A stretch of 64,000 bases of DNA from Actinomycetes bacterium (lineage in GTDB: Bacteria; Actinomycetota; Acidimicrobiia; Acidimicrobiales; Acidimicrobiaceae), in NCBI GenBank assembly GCA_021786375.1, contig JAJYNL010000044.1, forward strand, positions 1-64,000, given 5' to 3'. Positions within the stretch are counted from its first letter, which is position 1; the number at the start of each line of letters is the position of its first letter. The notes under the pieces are model-generated. The model was not told the DNA's origin. It saw nothing but the letters and a program-made list of their open reading frames with translations, and made no database searches. Shown piece after piece: positions 1 through 7,380 of this stretch. Both the position numbers and the translations under genes were made by a program.

Positions 1-2
1 AC

Positions 3-308
3 ACATTTCTGGCCATCATCTCCGACGGCGAGTTGGTCGGGACCATCGGATGCTACCGCTGGGATGGCGCAACGGAGGTGACTTACTGGGTGGCCCGCCC
101 ACGCTGGGGCGAAGGCATCGCAACTCGGGCGCTGTTCTTGCTTCTCGAGGATCTGTCGGCTCGGCCCCTTCGCGCTCGCGCCGCGAGCGACAACGTCGCC
201 TCCTTGCGGGTGCTGGAAAAGGCGGGATTCGGCGTTCTGGGCACCATGTTCTCCTATGCCCCCGGCCGAGGGACGGAAATCGAAGAGACCTTACTGGAAC
301 TCGATTGA
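3..308 (+). CDS. GNAT-family N-acetyltransferase, C-terminal part (5' end outside window)
   Basis: The frame is open from the window edge and ends at a TGA inside the hairpin at 306-343, so the N-terminus lies upstream of the window; about 101 residues are visible. The family transfers an acetyl group from acetyl-CoA to an amine of a protein or small molecule; the substrate cannot be told here. Seen directly: an acetyl-CoA-loop-like segment (RPRWGEGIATRAL) and the late motif SDNVASLRVLEKAGF, typical of RimJ/RimL-like members. It lies tail to tail with the toxin gene. A decayed copy of its 3' part lies at 1531-1610, so the locus has been duplicated. Confidence 0.85.
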   Translation, partial: TFLAIISDGELVGTIGCYRWDGATEVTYWVARPRWGEGIATRALFLLLEDLSARPLRARAASDNVASLRVLEKAGFGVLGTMFSYAPGRGTEIEETLLELD

Positions 309-343
309 CGTCCTCTCCCACCTTCAGGTGGGAGAGGACGTCA
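306..343. terminator. Perfect 17-bp inverted repeat between convergent genes
   Basis: Arms at 306-322 and 327-343 are perfect complements around a TTCA loop. The left arm contains the TGA of the acetyltransferase and the right arm the TGA of the toxin gene on the other strand, so one hairpin closes both genes. There is no clear T-run, so classic intrinsic termination is not certain. The core (TCTCCCACCT...AGGTGGGAGA) resembles the hairpin beside the TnpB relic at 31361-31382, so an insertion-sequence end is the alternative reading. Confidence 0.6.
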
Positions 344-730
344 AAGGTCTGATAGTCGCCGAGCGTCGACAAGGTCATTGATGATCTGGAAGTCGCCGAT
401 GTTCTCGGTAACGAGGGGCACTCCTTCCACTTGGGCCGTGGCGGCAATGGCAAGGTCAATCTGGCGCCGTCTTGGGTTGCCCCCACGACGGGCCACCGCG
501 GCTGCAAGTTGCCCCCAGACGCGGGCGACCTCGGCGGTTACAGGTATGGGATCGAACGTTGCCTCGACCACCGCGAGTCGGGCGGTGCGCCGCGCCCGCT
601 CGTCATCGTCGTCGGCCACAAGGACACCGAAGTGCAGCTCGGTAATCGAGGCGACGCTGATGGCGGCCTCGACGTGGTCAGGCGGGGGGAGCTCCCCTAT
701 GAGCACCGAGGTGTCGAGGATGGCCCTCAT
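341..730 (-). CDS. VapC-like PIN-domain ribonuclease toxin
   Basis: A 129-residue PIN-domain protein, the toxin of a type II toxin-antitoxin pair. PIN toxins are Mg2+-dependent ribonucleases, often cutting tRNA or rRNA; the target here is unknown. Seen: the N-terminal acidic strand AILDTSVLIGE, a second acidic residue in ITELHFGV, the third in RQIDLAIAATA and the late segment PLVTENIGDF, which together give the expected acidic metal-binding set. The ATG at 730 was chosen because it overlaps the antitoxin stop (ATGA, 727-730) and starts directly at the PIN fold; a longer upstream reading would add an Arg/Gly-rich stretch foreign to the family. No truncation is seen. Confidence 0.88.
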   Translation of the reverse strand: MRAILDTSVLIGELPPPDHVEAAISVASITELHFGVLVADDDDERARRTARLAVVEATFDPIPVTAEVARVWGQLAAAVARRGGNPRRRQIDLAIAATAQVEGVPLVTENIGDFQIINDLVDARRLSDL

Positions 731-981
731 GAAGCGAACGGGTCCACGATACCTGCCGGCAGCCGCTCGAGGTCGACGTCCAGAGCCTGCGGTGCCTTTC
801 CGCACCAGATTCCGGCCAGAGTGGCACCGCTTACCCAGCGGCGGCGATGCGCCGGGCCGACCTCGGCAACTGGACGACCGGCGACCGTCACGGTCATGGT
901 CTCGCCGGCCTCGGCCCGGCGGAGCACCTCGCCGACGTGGTTGCGCAGCTCTTTCTGTGCGATATAGTTCACCGTAACCAT
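727..981 (-). CDS. Phd/YefM-type antitoxin
   Basis: An 84-residue antitoxin upstream of, and overlapping by 4 bp, the PIN toxin. It should bind and neutralise the toxin in the cytoplasm and repress its own promoter. Seen: the Phd/YefM N-terminal pattern, with NYIAQKELRNHVGEVLRRAE giving the DNA-binding start and GETMTVTVAGRPVAEV the following beta strands. The C-terminus (LPAGIVDPFAS) is the likely toxin-binding tail. The ATG at 981 sits inside a perfect palindrome (977-1004), which points to autoregulation at the start codon itself. The VapB/Phd label is by fold; the pairing with a PIN toxin is common. Confidence 0.87.
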   Translation of the reverse strand: MVTVNYIAQKELRNHVGEVLRRAEAGETMTVTVAGRPVAEVGPAHRRRWVSGATLAGIWCGKAPQALDVDLERLPAGIVDPFAS

Positions 982-1004
982 GGTAGCAGAACTGCTACCA
1001 TGGT
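977..1004. promoter_or_regulatory. Palindromic operator over the antitoxin start codon
   Basis: Two 13-bp arms (977-989 and 992-1004) are perfect reverse complements separated by AA; the core reads GTAGCAGAACTGCTAC. The antitoxin ATG (979-981 on the opposite strand) is inside it. Phd-type antitoxins bind short palindromes in their own promoters, so this is the likely operator. The position implies a very short or absent 5' leader. Binding is inferred. Confidence 0.75.
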
Positions 1005-1705
1005 CGGATCGGCGAGGCGGAACGTTTCACGGCGTCCTGGTCGTCAAGAATCCACCGGTGCCCGGACACCGGCGCTGCCAAGGCCACGCACGCAGCAGTC
1101 CCTGGATGTGAATCCTCGGAGACGATGATCCCGGCACCGACCCTGTGGGTACCCGGAATCCCGCTCAACGCCCTGTTCCTCTCCCGGCCGGAGACCTTCG
1201 CGTCCGCAATGCCTCCACCAATAGCGCGCCACTTCGCGGCCAGAATGGATGAGCCTGGCTCCCACCCATGGCCGTGGCGCCTCCTTGCGCTCATCGCCTT
1301 GGACGGGATAGGACTGGCTGCCTGTGGCTTGAGCGGGTCCTCGCGTTCATGGCGCTCGAAAACTGGACCCTCACCTGATTGGAGCACAACCACCGTGGAA
1401 GCTCGGGCAATGATGCGCCGGCTCGCCGCCGACGGGATCACTCCCCCTAAAGAAGGTGTGCATCAAAACCAGGATGGTTCACTGCGTGGGCACTTGTCCT
1501 TTTTTCCACGGTACTTATGGCCGGACGCAGCGTGCTCGCGCCACGAGCGACAACGTCGCCGCTTTGCTCGTGCCGGGAGGGCGGGATATCACGTTCTGGG
1601 TACCGTCGTCGCCGTCTCCCCACCGGTGGGACGGGGGGAATAGACCACGCAGGGTCGGCTAGATAGAGCACACGGTTTCACGTCATGCGGCCGCTGTCTC
1701 CCGGC
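1005..1705. other. Gene-poor interval with relics
   Basis: About 700 bases with no gene I can defend. It contains the acetyltransferase relic at 1531-1610. A minus-strand frame at 995-1441 is open, and a piece of it (GIPGTHRVGAGIIVSED) looks protein-like, but I recognise no family and see no ribosome binding site, so it is not called. The rest shows no repeats or RNA signatures. Confidence 0.5.
1531..1610 (+). pseudogene. Decayed copy of GNAT acetyltransferase 3' part
   Basis: Positions 1531-1560 match 171-200 at 28 of 30 bases, and similarity continues to about 1610 with substitutions and indels. In frame it reads RARATSDNVAALLVPGG, against RARAASDNVASLRVLEKAG in the live gene. The downstream motif is broken (GRDITFWV instead of KAGFGVLG). 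It has the same orientation as the gene at 3-308, so the two copies flank the toxin-antitoxin pair as imperfect direct repeats. Confidence 0.8.
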
Positions 1706-2740
1706 TCAGAGCGAGCGCGGCATGTAGCCGGGCATGCAGCAGCCGGGTCGGCACTCCCGAAGAGGCTTGAGTGGCATGGGGAGGGAAGGCGCGACAAAGC
1801 CCGGCTCCTCCTGCTCGCGGACCAGATCGACCACGAGGTCTTCGAAACCCGGCGACGAGCTTGGAGTGGGCACCCTCATGAAGCCGGCTCCCAGATCGCG
1901 TGCCGTTGAGGCGGCGAGCGTGTCGAGGTCGTAGACGACCTCCATGTGATCCGAGATGAAGCCGATGGGGATGACCACGAAGGCGTCGGCGCCGTCTGCG
2001 TGCATCTCGTTCATCGCATCAGAGATGTCCGGCTCCAGCCAGGGCTGCGAAGGAGGGCCGCTACGGGATTGGAAGACTTGTGCCCAAACCGGCTGCCTCC
2101 CGGTCTCTTTGACCAGACGGGCGTTCACGTAGTCGCGGACGAGGCCGAGCTGGGCCAGGTATTCGCTGTTGGAGGCCATGGCGGTGGGAATGGAGTGTGC
2201 GGTGTAAAGGACCCTTACCCCGTCCGCGCCGTGAACGACCGCAAGGCGTCGGAAAGCCTCGGTCGCCCCCTGGGCGAAGGGCTCCACGAAGCGCGGATGG
2301 TCGTAAAAGTGACGCAGCTTCCAGAGCCGGATGGGGGGATTCGCCGGATCGGCGAGGGCTTCGGCCAGGTCGTCGCGGTACTGCCGGCATCCCGAGTATG
2401 AACCATAGGCGGAGGTGACGAAGACGAGTGCCTCTTCGATGCCGTCTTTGCCCATCTGGCCAAGGGCCTCGCCCAGGTACGGACTCCAGTTGCGGTTCCC
2501 GAAATATACGGGCAGCTCGTGGCCTGCTGCCACCAGAGCTGGGCGAATCCGCTCTATCAGCTCCAGGTTGATGGAGTTGATGGGGCTGCGGCCGCCGAAG
2601 AGGTGGTAATGACGAGAAACCTCGACCAGTCGTTCGGGCGGGACCGGCCGCTTGCGTGTCACGTTCTGCATGAACGGCAGAACGTCGTCGGGGCCATCCG
2701 GCCCGCCGAAGGAAAAGTAAAGAAGCGCGCGCCGCGCCAA
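1706..2740 (-). CDS. hemH: Ferrochelatase (probably coproporphyrin ferrochelatase)
   Basis: A 344-residue class I ferrochelatase that inserts Fe2+ into a porphyrin at the end of heme synthesis. In actinobacteria the substrate is normally coproporphyrin III, so cpfC is the more accurate name; that is family knowledge. Seen: the catalytic His region LYTAHSIPTAM and the metal-site segment FISDHMEVVYDLD. A Cys in YSGCRQYRDDL and a C-terminal Cys cluster (ECRPGCC) match the [2Fe-2S] ligands of actinobacterial enzymes, with altered spacing in the last group. The start is a TTG at 2740, 12 bases after rpmB stops, so the two genes are probably co-transcribed. hemQ is not in the window. Confidence 0.93.
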   Translation of the reverse strand: MARRALLYFSFGGPDGPDDVLPFMQNVTRKRPVPPERLVEVSRHYHLFGGRSPINSINLELIERIRPALVAAGHELPVYFGNRNWSPYLGEALGQMGKDGIEEALVFVTSAYGSYSGCRQYRDDLAEALADPANPPIRLWKLRHFYDHPRFVEPFAQGATEAFRRLAVVHGADGVRVLYTAHSIPTAMASNSEYLAQLGLVRDYVNARLVKETGRQPVWAQVFQSRSGPPSQPWLEPDISDAMNEMHADGADAFVVIPIGFISDHMEVVYDLDTLAASTARDLGAGFMRVPTPSSSPGFEDLVVDLVREQEEPGFVAPSLPMPLKPLRECRPGCCMPGYMPRSL

Positions 2741-2752
2741 CTCAGGCGCCGC

Positions 2753-2944
2753 CTAGGCGGCCTTGGTGACCTTGCCGGAGCGGATGCACGAGGTGCAGAC
2801 GTTGATGCGCTTTTTGCTCCCGTTCACAAGGGCGTGCACGCTCTGGATGTTCGGGTTCCAGCGGCGCTTGTTGCGACGATGGGAGTGCGAAAGCGACATG
2901 CCGAAGTGGGGACCCTTGCCACACAGCTCACAAACCGATGCCAC
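2753..2944 (-). CDS. rpmB: 50S ribosomal protein L28
   Basis: A 63-residue large-subunit ribosomal protein. Seen: the start ASVCELCGKGPHFG, the basic centre SHSHRRNKRRWNPN and the end CTSCIRSGKVTK. The CxxC pairs (CELC, CTSC) fit the zinc-bearing form of L28. The GTG at 2944 was chosen because it is preceded by GAAGGAG at good spacing and matches the usual L28 N-terminus; the open frame upstream of it is not conserved. rpmB followed by a FakA-type gene and recG is a common bacterial order, here with rpmB inverted and an IS200-type element inserted between. Confidence 0.95.
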   Translation of the reverse strand: MASVCELCGKGPHFGMSLSHSHRRNKRRWNPNIQSVHALVNGSKKRINVCTSCIRSGKVTKAA

Positions 2945-2982
2945 CTTGGAGACTCCTTCGCGCGGTTGAAAAAACAGCTGTT

Positions 2983-3777
2983 TCAGCATAGTGCCTTTGG
3001 CGTGTAGCAGGGCCCTCCGCCCGGTGCGTCCAAATAGCATTGCTGCGAGGTGTTTGCAGTGACTTCTCTGACGGCTGAAGCCGCCGGCTTTTTTTCAGGC
3101 CGCTTGTGCCCCCGGACGGGCCAGTCCAGCCCGAGCGATGTGGCGGGCGACATTGACGTCGGCGTGGACCTTCTGCCCACCCCTCCGGGATCGGAATACC
3201 GCTTGGCTGACACGGTTGCCAGAGTCGAGGTGCCTGCACGTGTAGTACATCCGACCGGTATGCAGGCGCCATTGGAGGGCTGCGTAGTACCGTTCCCGGT
3301 ATGCCTCGAGGCACTGGCCCAAGGCGACGTGCCGCTTGGCCGTCGGAGGGAGGCCGAACTTGTGAGTTCGCCTCGTGCCGCGTCGACCCACTGGCGCTCG
3401 ATGTATCGGCGAGGGGTCTCTTCGGACACGTACCCGACCGAGGCGGCAAGGTACGCCTTGGACCACAGCACCTTCCCGGGGGCGAGCCAGGGGAACTCAG
3501 CCCTCAGTTGTCGCGACGTGCGGCCTTTGAACTTGCGTGCCACCTCGGCGCGCAAGTCGGTCGCCCGCACCCGCACGAAGGTGTGCACGTGGCCGGGCAT
3601 CACCTCGCGAGGCACGATTCGCCAGGCGTTCTCAGCAGCAATCTCGTCGAGCATCCTGTTCAGGCGCTGTGCCGCCCGGCCGCCGAGAAGCCCTTTGGGG
3701 TACTTCGGGCACCACAGGATGTGCGGACCGAGCGACGTGACCCCACCGCTCCAGCGACGAAAGCGAGCATCCAACAT
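2983..3777 (-). CDS. tnpA: Y1 (HUH) transposase TnpA of IS200/IS605 family
   Basis: TnpA cuts and joins single-stranded element ends with a tyrosine nucleophile. Seen from the ATG at 3777: FRRWSGGVTSLGPHILWCPK (strand 1), the HUH motif in MPGHVHTFVRV, and helix YVSEETPRRYIERQW with the catalytic Tyr, all intact within the first ~135 residues. Homology ends near 3375; the frame then runs on without a stop to 2983, out of the element, so the last ~130 residues are not TnpA-like. Normal family length is about 130-150 residues, so the protein is either extended or its stop was lost. Activity in the cell is unknown. Confidence 0.8.
   Translation of the reverse strand: MLDARFRRWSGGVTSLGPHILWCPKYPKGLLGGRAAQRLNRMLDEIAAENAWRIVPREVMPGHVHTFVRVRATDLRAEVARKFKGRTSRQLRAEFPWLAPGKVLWSKAYLAASVGYVSEETPRRYIERQWVDAARGELTSSASLRRPSGTSPWASASRHTGNGTTQPSNGACIPVGCTTRAGTSTLATVSAKRYSDPGGVGRRSTPTSMSPATSLGLDWPVRGHKRPEKKPAASAVREVTANTSQQCYLDAPGGGPCYTPKALC
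3070..3087. repeat. IS end repeat, copy 1
   Basis: An 18-bp sequence identical to 3853-3870 in the same orientation. It contains GGCTGAAGCC, able to fold as a small hairpin, as expected for a subterminal TnpA recognition site. A run of T follows on the plus strand. This is the right end relative to tnpA. Confidence 0.75.
3095..3376 (-). pseudogene. tnpB: TnpB with internal deletion
   Basis: This short frame joins the N-terminal TnpB segment (THKFGLPPTAKRHVALGQCL) directly to the C-terminal region (NRVSQAVF...HADVNVARHIARAG). About 300 residues that normally lie between, with most of the RuvC nuclease and the guide-RNA-binding parts, are missing. The zinc-ribbon cysteines are also mostly lost (TCRHLD, FRSRRGG). 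It ends at 3095 just inside the element. It cannot be an active RNA-guided nuclease. Confidence 0.8.
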
Positions 3778-3852
3778 GACGGGATCAAACCACAGCCGGG
3801 GTGCCAAACTCACCGGCAGGCCCGGGACCGAGCCCCGAGCCCCGATTTCCCC

Positions 3853-3870
3853 GACGGCTGAAGCCGCCGG
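3853..3870. repeat. IS end repeat, copy 2
   Basis: Identical to 3070-3087. It lies upstream of tnpA (left end) and only about 20 bases before the fakA start codon, so the insertion has replaced the native upstream region of fakA. Confidence 0.75.
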
Positions 3871-3888
3871 TCCAGGCGAGGTGATCTG

Positions 3889-5574
3889 ATGGTTCAGAGG
3901 GGCCGCTTCCTTGCGGGGCTCTTGATGCGCTACGCGGAGATCCTTGGGGAGTACCGCGAAAAGATAGACCGCTTGAACGTGTACCCGGTTCCTGATGGCG
4001 ATACGGGCACGAACATGTTTTTCACGCTGCGCTCGGCCACTGAAGTTATCGAGTCACGCGGCCTGGCGTCCGGGACGAATCGTGGCAGCGCGTCGGACTT
4101 CATGGACGCGGGCAAGGCTGCCCTGCTCGGGGCGCGGGGCAACTCGGGCGTGATCCTCTCACAAGTGATCGGCTCGCTTTGCAAGGTGGTGGGCGAGGCG
4201 CCCACAGAGGAGGCCGACCTGGGAATTCTTGCCGCAGCGCTGACCCGTGCGGACGAGCGGGCGCGCGCGGCGGTTCTGAACCCCGTAGAAGGAACCATTC
4301 TCACTGTCATCTCAGAAGTTGCTCATAGTGCCAGAGAGCTGACGGAGGCCGGAGCAAGCCTGGCTGAGACAGCTCCGGCACTGTTGGATATAGCTGAGGC
4401 CTCCCTTTCGCGGACTCCCGAGCTTCTTGCCCAGTTGCGTAAAGCTGGAGTGGTGGACTCCGGCGGAGCCGGCTTCGTTCTGATGGTTGCCGCCTTGTGC
4501 GATGTCCTCGAGGGTGGCGCCGTGGAAGGGGGCGCCCGCCGGGTCTTCGCCTTCGAAGCAGTGGTGCCGGAGTCCGCTGCGTGGGTGGAGACTGTGTCGG
4601 CTGGTCAGGCGGAGGGCCTGGGGCCGAAGTACGAGGTCATGTTCCTGCTTGAGTCGAACGAGACCCAAGTGGGGGCGTTTCGCGAGGTGTGGGCCGGCTT
4701 GGGCGATTCGATCGTCGTGGTCGGCAATGACGGGACCTACAACTGCCATATCCACACCGATGACATCGGCGCGTCCATCGAGGCCGGCATCGAGGCCGGC
4801 CGGCCGTCGCGCATACGCGTAACCAACCTCTACGACCAGGTCGCCGAGGAGCAGTGGGTGGTGGCCGCCGGCGGAGCCGGCGCACCGGATCCCTATTCTC
4901 CGGAGGGGGTGGAGCCGGTGGAGACCGCGGTGGTCGTCATTGCGAACGGGGATGGCATCGCTCGTATATTCCGCTCACTCGGAGTGCAGCGTATAGTGCT
5001 CGGCGGCCAATCCATGAATCCATCCACCGAGGAAATACTGGCCGCGATCGAAGAGGTACCGGCCCCCGCTGTCATCGTGCTTCCCAACAACACCAATGTC
5101 ACGCCCGTGGCCCAGCTGGCGGCCGCGCTTTCGGCAAAGGAGGTGGCCGTCATACCGACCAGCGGTGTCGTGGAAGGCATGTCCGCCTTGGTCGAGTACG
5201 ACCCCATGAACGACATCGGTGCCAACGTGGAGGTCATGACGGCATCGGCCAAACGCGTCGTGGTTGCCGAGGTCACCCAGGCGGTTCGTGACTACCGGTC
5301 CGGGATCGGGGAGGTCGCAGCCGGGGACTTCATCGGCCTCGGCGCGTCCGGTGTGGTCGCGATCGCCAAGACCGCGGCCCAAGCGGCCATAGGCTCTATT
5401 GCCGCTCTGATCAGCCAGGAGAGTGAGATCATCACGCTCATTGAAGGCGAAGGCGTGAGTCCTGCCTCCAGCCGGGAGGTGACCGAATGGCTCGCTGCGG
5501 AGCATCCTGATCTCGAGGTGGAGGTGCTGCACGGCGCGCAACCCCTCTATCCGTACCTCATCGGGATCGAGTGA
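3889..5574 (+). CDS. fakA: Fatty acid kinase subunit A-like protein (DAK2/DegV fusion)
   Basis: A 561-residue protein of the YloV/FakA family. The N-terminal DAK2 kinase domain (about residues 1-200) shows the nucleotide/metal motif PVPDGDTGTNMF and the loop GARGNSGVILSQ. A middle domain and a C-terminal DegV-like domain follow from about 320 (IVLPNNTNVTPVAQ). With a FakB partner, FakA phosphorylates exogenous fatty acids for phospholipid synthesis; no fakB gene is seen here. The ATG at 3889 follows a weak GAGGTGAT site. The start lies close to the IS end, so its promoter may come from the element. recG follows after IS debris; fakA-recG-rsmD-coaD is a widespread order. Confidence 0.9.
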   Translation: MVQRGRFLAGLLMRYAEILGEYREKIDRLNVYPVPDGDTGTNMFFTLRSATEVIESRGLASGTNRGSASDFMDAGKAALLGARGNSGVILSQVIGSLCKVVGEAPTEEADLGILAAALTRADERARAAVLNPVEGTILTVISEVAHSARELTEAGASLAETAPALLDIAEASLSRTPELLAQLRKAGVVDSGGAGFVLMVAALCDVLEGGAVEGGARRVFAFEAVVPESAAWVETVSAGQAEGLGPKYEVMFLLESNETQVGAFREVWAGLGDSIVVVGNDGTYNCHIHTDDIGASIEAGIEAGRPSRIRVTNLYDQVAEEQWVVAAGGAGAPDPYSPEGVEPVETAVVVIANGDGIARIFRSLGVQRIVLGGQSMNPSTEEILAAIEEVPAPAVIVLPNNTNVTPVAQLAAALSAKEVAVIPTSGVVEGMSALVEYDPMNDIGANVEVMTASAKRVVVAEVTQAVRDYRSGIGEVAAGDFIGLGASGVVAIAKTAAQAAIGSIAALISQESEIITLIEGEGVSPASSREVTEWLAAEHPDLEVEVLHGAQPLYPYLIGIE

Positions 5575-5746
5575 GGTGCCGCCGTGGCGATTCCGTCCAC
5601 CGGTGGAGTTGGTACCGCCGGTACACGCTCCTCAATCGCGGCGGTACCGCTAGCCGAACTCTCCAATTCCGCCGTTGACCGCGCCGCGTTGTTCGAGCTG
5701 TCATCGAACGAAGTGCGGCCGCAATCCCCGTCCGTAAGGGAGGGGG

Positions 5747-6185
5747 TCATGGCTGCTTGCCCGTGCGAGGCCGGCCTGGCAGGTTGGGAGGCAGCTGGTT
5801 CTTGATGTAAGCCTTGATGATCTCCGGTGCTGCTCCGCCTGCCGAGACGACGCAGTACGAGGGGGACCAGAAATGTGCTCCCCATAGGGCGCGTGTGACC
5901 TCCGGCCAGTGTTGTTGGCGCACCCGCATGGAGGAGATCGCCTTCAGGGACATGGCCAGGGTTGAGCGAGCCACCTTAGGTGTGCAGGTGATCACCAGGT
6001 GGGTCTGACGCTGTCGGTCTAGAAAGCATCGAGTGTTGCCCCGTAGCGGGTGCACATCTCCTCGAAGGTGGCCCGGAGAGAATCCCTGGCACGTCGGGTC
6101 ATCACCTTCCCGCGATACTTGGGAACCAGGGCGTTGTGGGCGTGGAGATCATAGACCGCATGACGGCCGGTACGAAAACCCCCTT
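5747..6185 (-). pseudogene. tnpA: TnpA (Y1 transposase) relic
   Basis: Two frames together resemble an IS605-type TnpA. The N-terminal half reads HAVYDLHAHNALVPKYRGK and stops near 6030; after a frame change, THLVITCTPKVARSTL (a degraded HUH region) and FWSPSYCVVSAGGAAPEIIK with the catalytic Tyr region follow, ending at 5747. No start codon is in frame upstream. Frameshift plus missing start make it non-functional. Confidence 0.75.
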
Positions 6186-6359
6186 CATGCCCACACCACC
6201 GCGCCGGTCGCTCACGACCTCCACGAGGCGATCAGGACCTCTCGCACCAGCCGCAAGAACGGGATGTCGGTGCGGGCGGGCTCCTTGGCGGACAAAGAAC
6301 GACCGGCCATTGTCGTTCTCCAGAGGATTCGGCTGGAGGATACGGACTGAGGGCAGACT

Positions 6360-7355
6360 CAACCTTCCGCTTGGCGGAGCAAAGTCGGGCATTGTATTGG
6401 CCCGCCCGACCTCAAGGACTCTGCGAGCGGCGAAGCAGCGGCGGTGGACCTCTGGAGGGGGATCCATCTCTGCCGGCACCCCGACGACCGGCAGCACCGG
6501 CTGCACATCCCGTACTCGACCGAGCGCGCGGTCGGGAGCGGCGAAACCTTACTTCCGTCGACCAGGGCGGCATCGACCCGATGGCAGTTGCCACCTGGGT
6601 GGAGGAGAAGACCATCGGCGTCACCATTGTCCGCGGTCATGAGGGACATGCGACCAAGCGACCGGGGAACAACGCCAGCGGCGGGCTCTGGAAGAAGCTC
6701 TCGAATGCCCCGAACGGCTCCGAGGGTTATCGTGGACTCGTCGGGGCGAAGAAGCGCATGCAGGGTAAGGCGCGCCTGGCGCTCGGGGACTTAGACCGCC
6801 CGTTTGCAGGGAAGAATGCGAACCACGTCATCACCCATAACACCGGACGCCTGGTCCTGGGCGACGTCCGTAGTATCGAGCAGAAACCCAGAGGGAGGCG
6901 GCACATGGGCCGCCACGGTCGCCAGCAGCTCTCGCGAGGGGCGAGAGGCGCTAAGGAAACGTGCCCCGGTGGAAAAGACCGGACTCGATCCCGAGCACAT
7001 TGGCGACTCCGGGTCCACGAAGAGCTGGCCCGGGTGTGGGGTGCCCAACCAGCCATCTGTCCCGCACTACCGGTGCGAGAACCCGGAATGCGGGTTGACC
7101 TTCCGGCGACACGCCGCGGGAGAAATCGACGTACTCCAAAAGGCGTTGTGCGGGGAAACGTACCCGATTGGACCGGATGTGACAGCCCTTGTCACGTATC
7201 CCCGAGCCGCCGGACGTTTGGCTCCTGACCAGCGCAAGGCACACCGCAAGGTGGCCTGCCGCAAGGCCAAAGCTCTGAGTAGCCCCCCGTTCGGGGCCTT
7301 GGTAGTGGAAACGCCGCCAAGCAAGCCAACTCCTATGCCGGCATCGATTCGTTGA
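6360..7355 (+). pseudogene. tnpB: TnpB relic with frameshift and lost catalytic residue
   Basis: Readable pieces in order: GIDPMAVATWVEEK (RuvC-I Asp kept), NTGRLVLGDVRSIEQ, GRRHMGRHGRQQLSRGA, then after a frame change near 6940 EHIGDSGSTKSWPGCG, the zinc-ribbon half CENPECGLTF, and RRHAAGEIDVLQKAL. In active TnpB the last motif reads HRDA(V)GAIN; here the Asp is His. One zinc Cys is also replaced (SWPGCG for SCPGCG). The tail QRKAHRKVACRKAKAL is family-typical. It is dead as a nuclease gene. Confidence 0.8.
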
Positions 7356-7380
7356 TGCCGGAGCAGTTGGTCGCGGTAGC

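Larger units (their letters stand above)
3070..3870 (-). mobile_element. IS200/IS605-type insertion sequence, deletion derivative
   Basis: The element runs on the minus strand and is bounded by identical 18-bp hairpin-containing repeats (3070-3087 and 3853-3870). It encodes a complete-looking Y1 transposase and a TnpB that has lost its middle. Elements of this family move as single strands, recognise subterminal hairpins and make no target duplication; none is seen. It sits between rpmB and fakA. Exact termini cannot be fixed by eye. Confidence 0.8.
5725..7355. mobile_element. Degenerate IS605-type element with divergent tnpA and tnpB relics
   Basis: The interval between fakA and recG (5575-7380) is filled by transposon debris: a frameshifted TnpA on the minus strand (5747-6185) and a frameshifted TnpB on the plus strand (about 6360-7355). 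A bulged GC-rich hairpin at 5726-5745 may mark one end. The divergent layout is usual for the IS605 subgroup. Bases 5575-5725 hold no convincing gene. Confidence 0.75.

Noticed and set aside
1125-1643. Plus-strand frame spanning the acetyltransferase relic
   Set aside because: It crosses the relic in a different frame from the SDNVA match and has no motif.
5584-5805. Small frame after fakA with a GTG start
   Set aside because: No conserved motif, runs into the IS relic, and lacks a convincing ribosome binding site.
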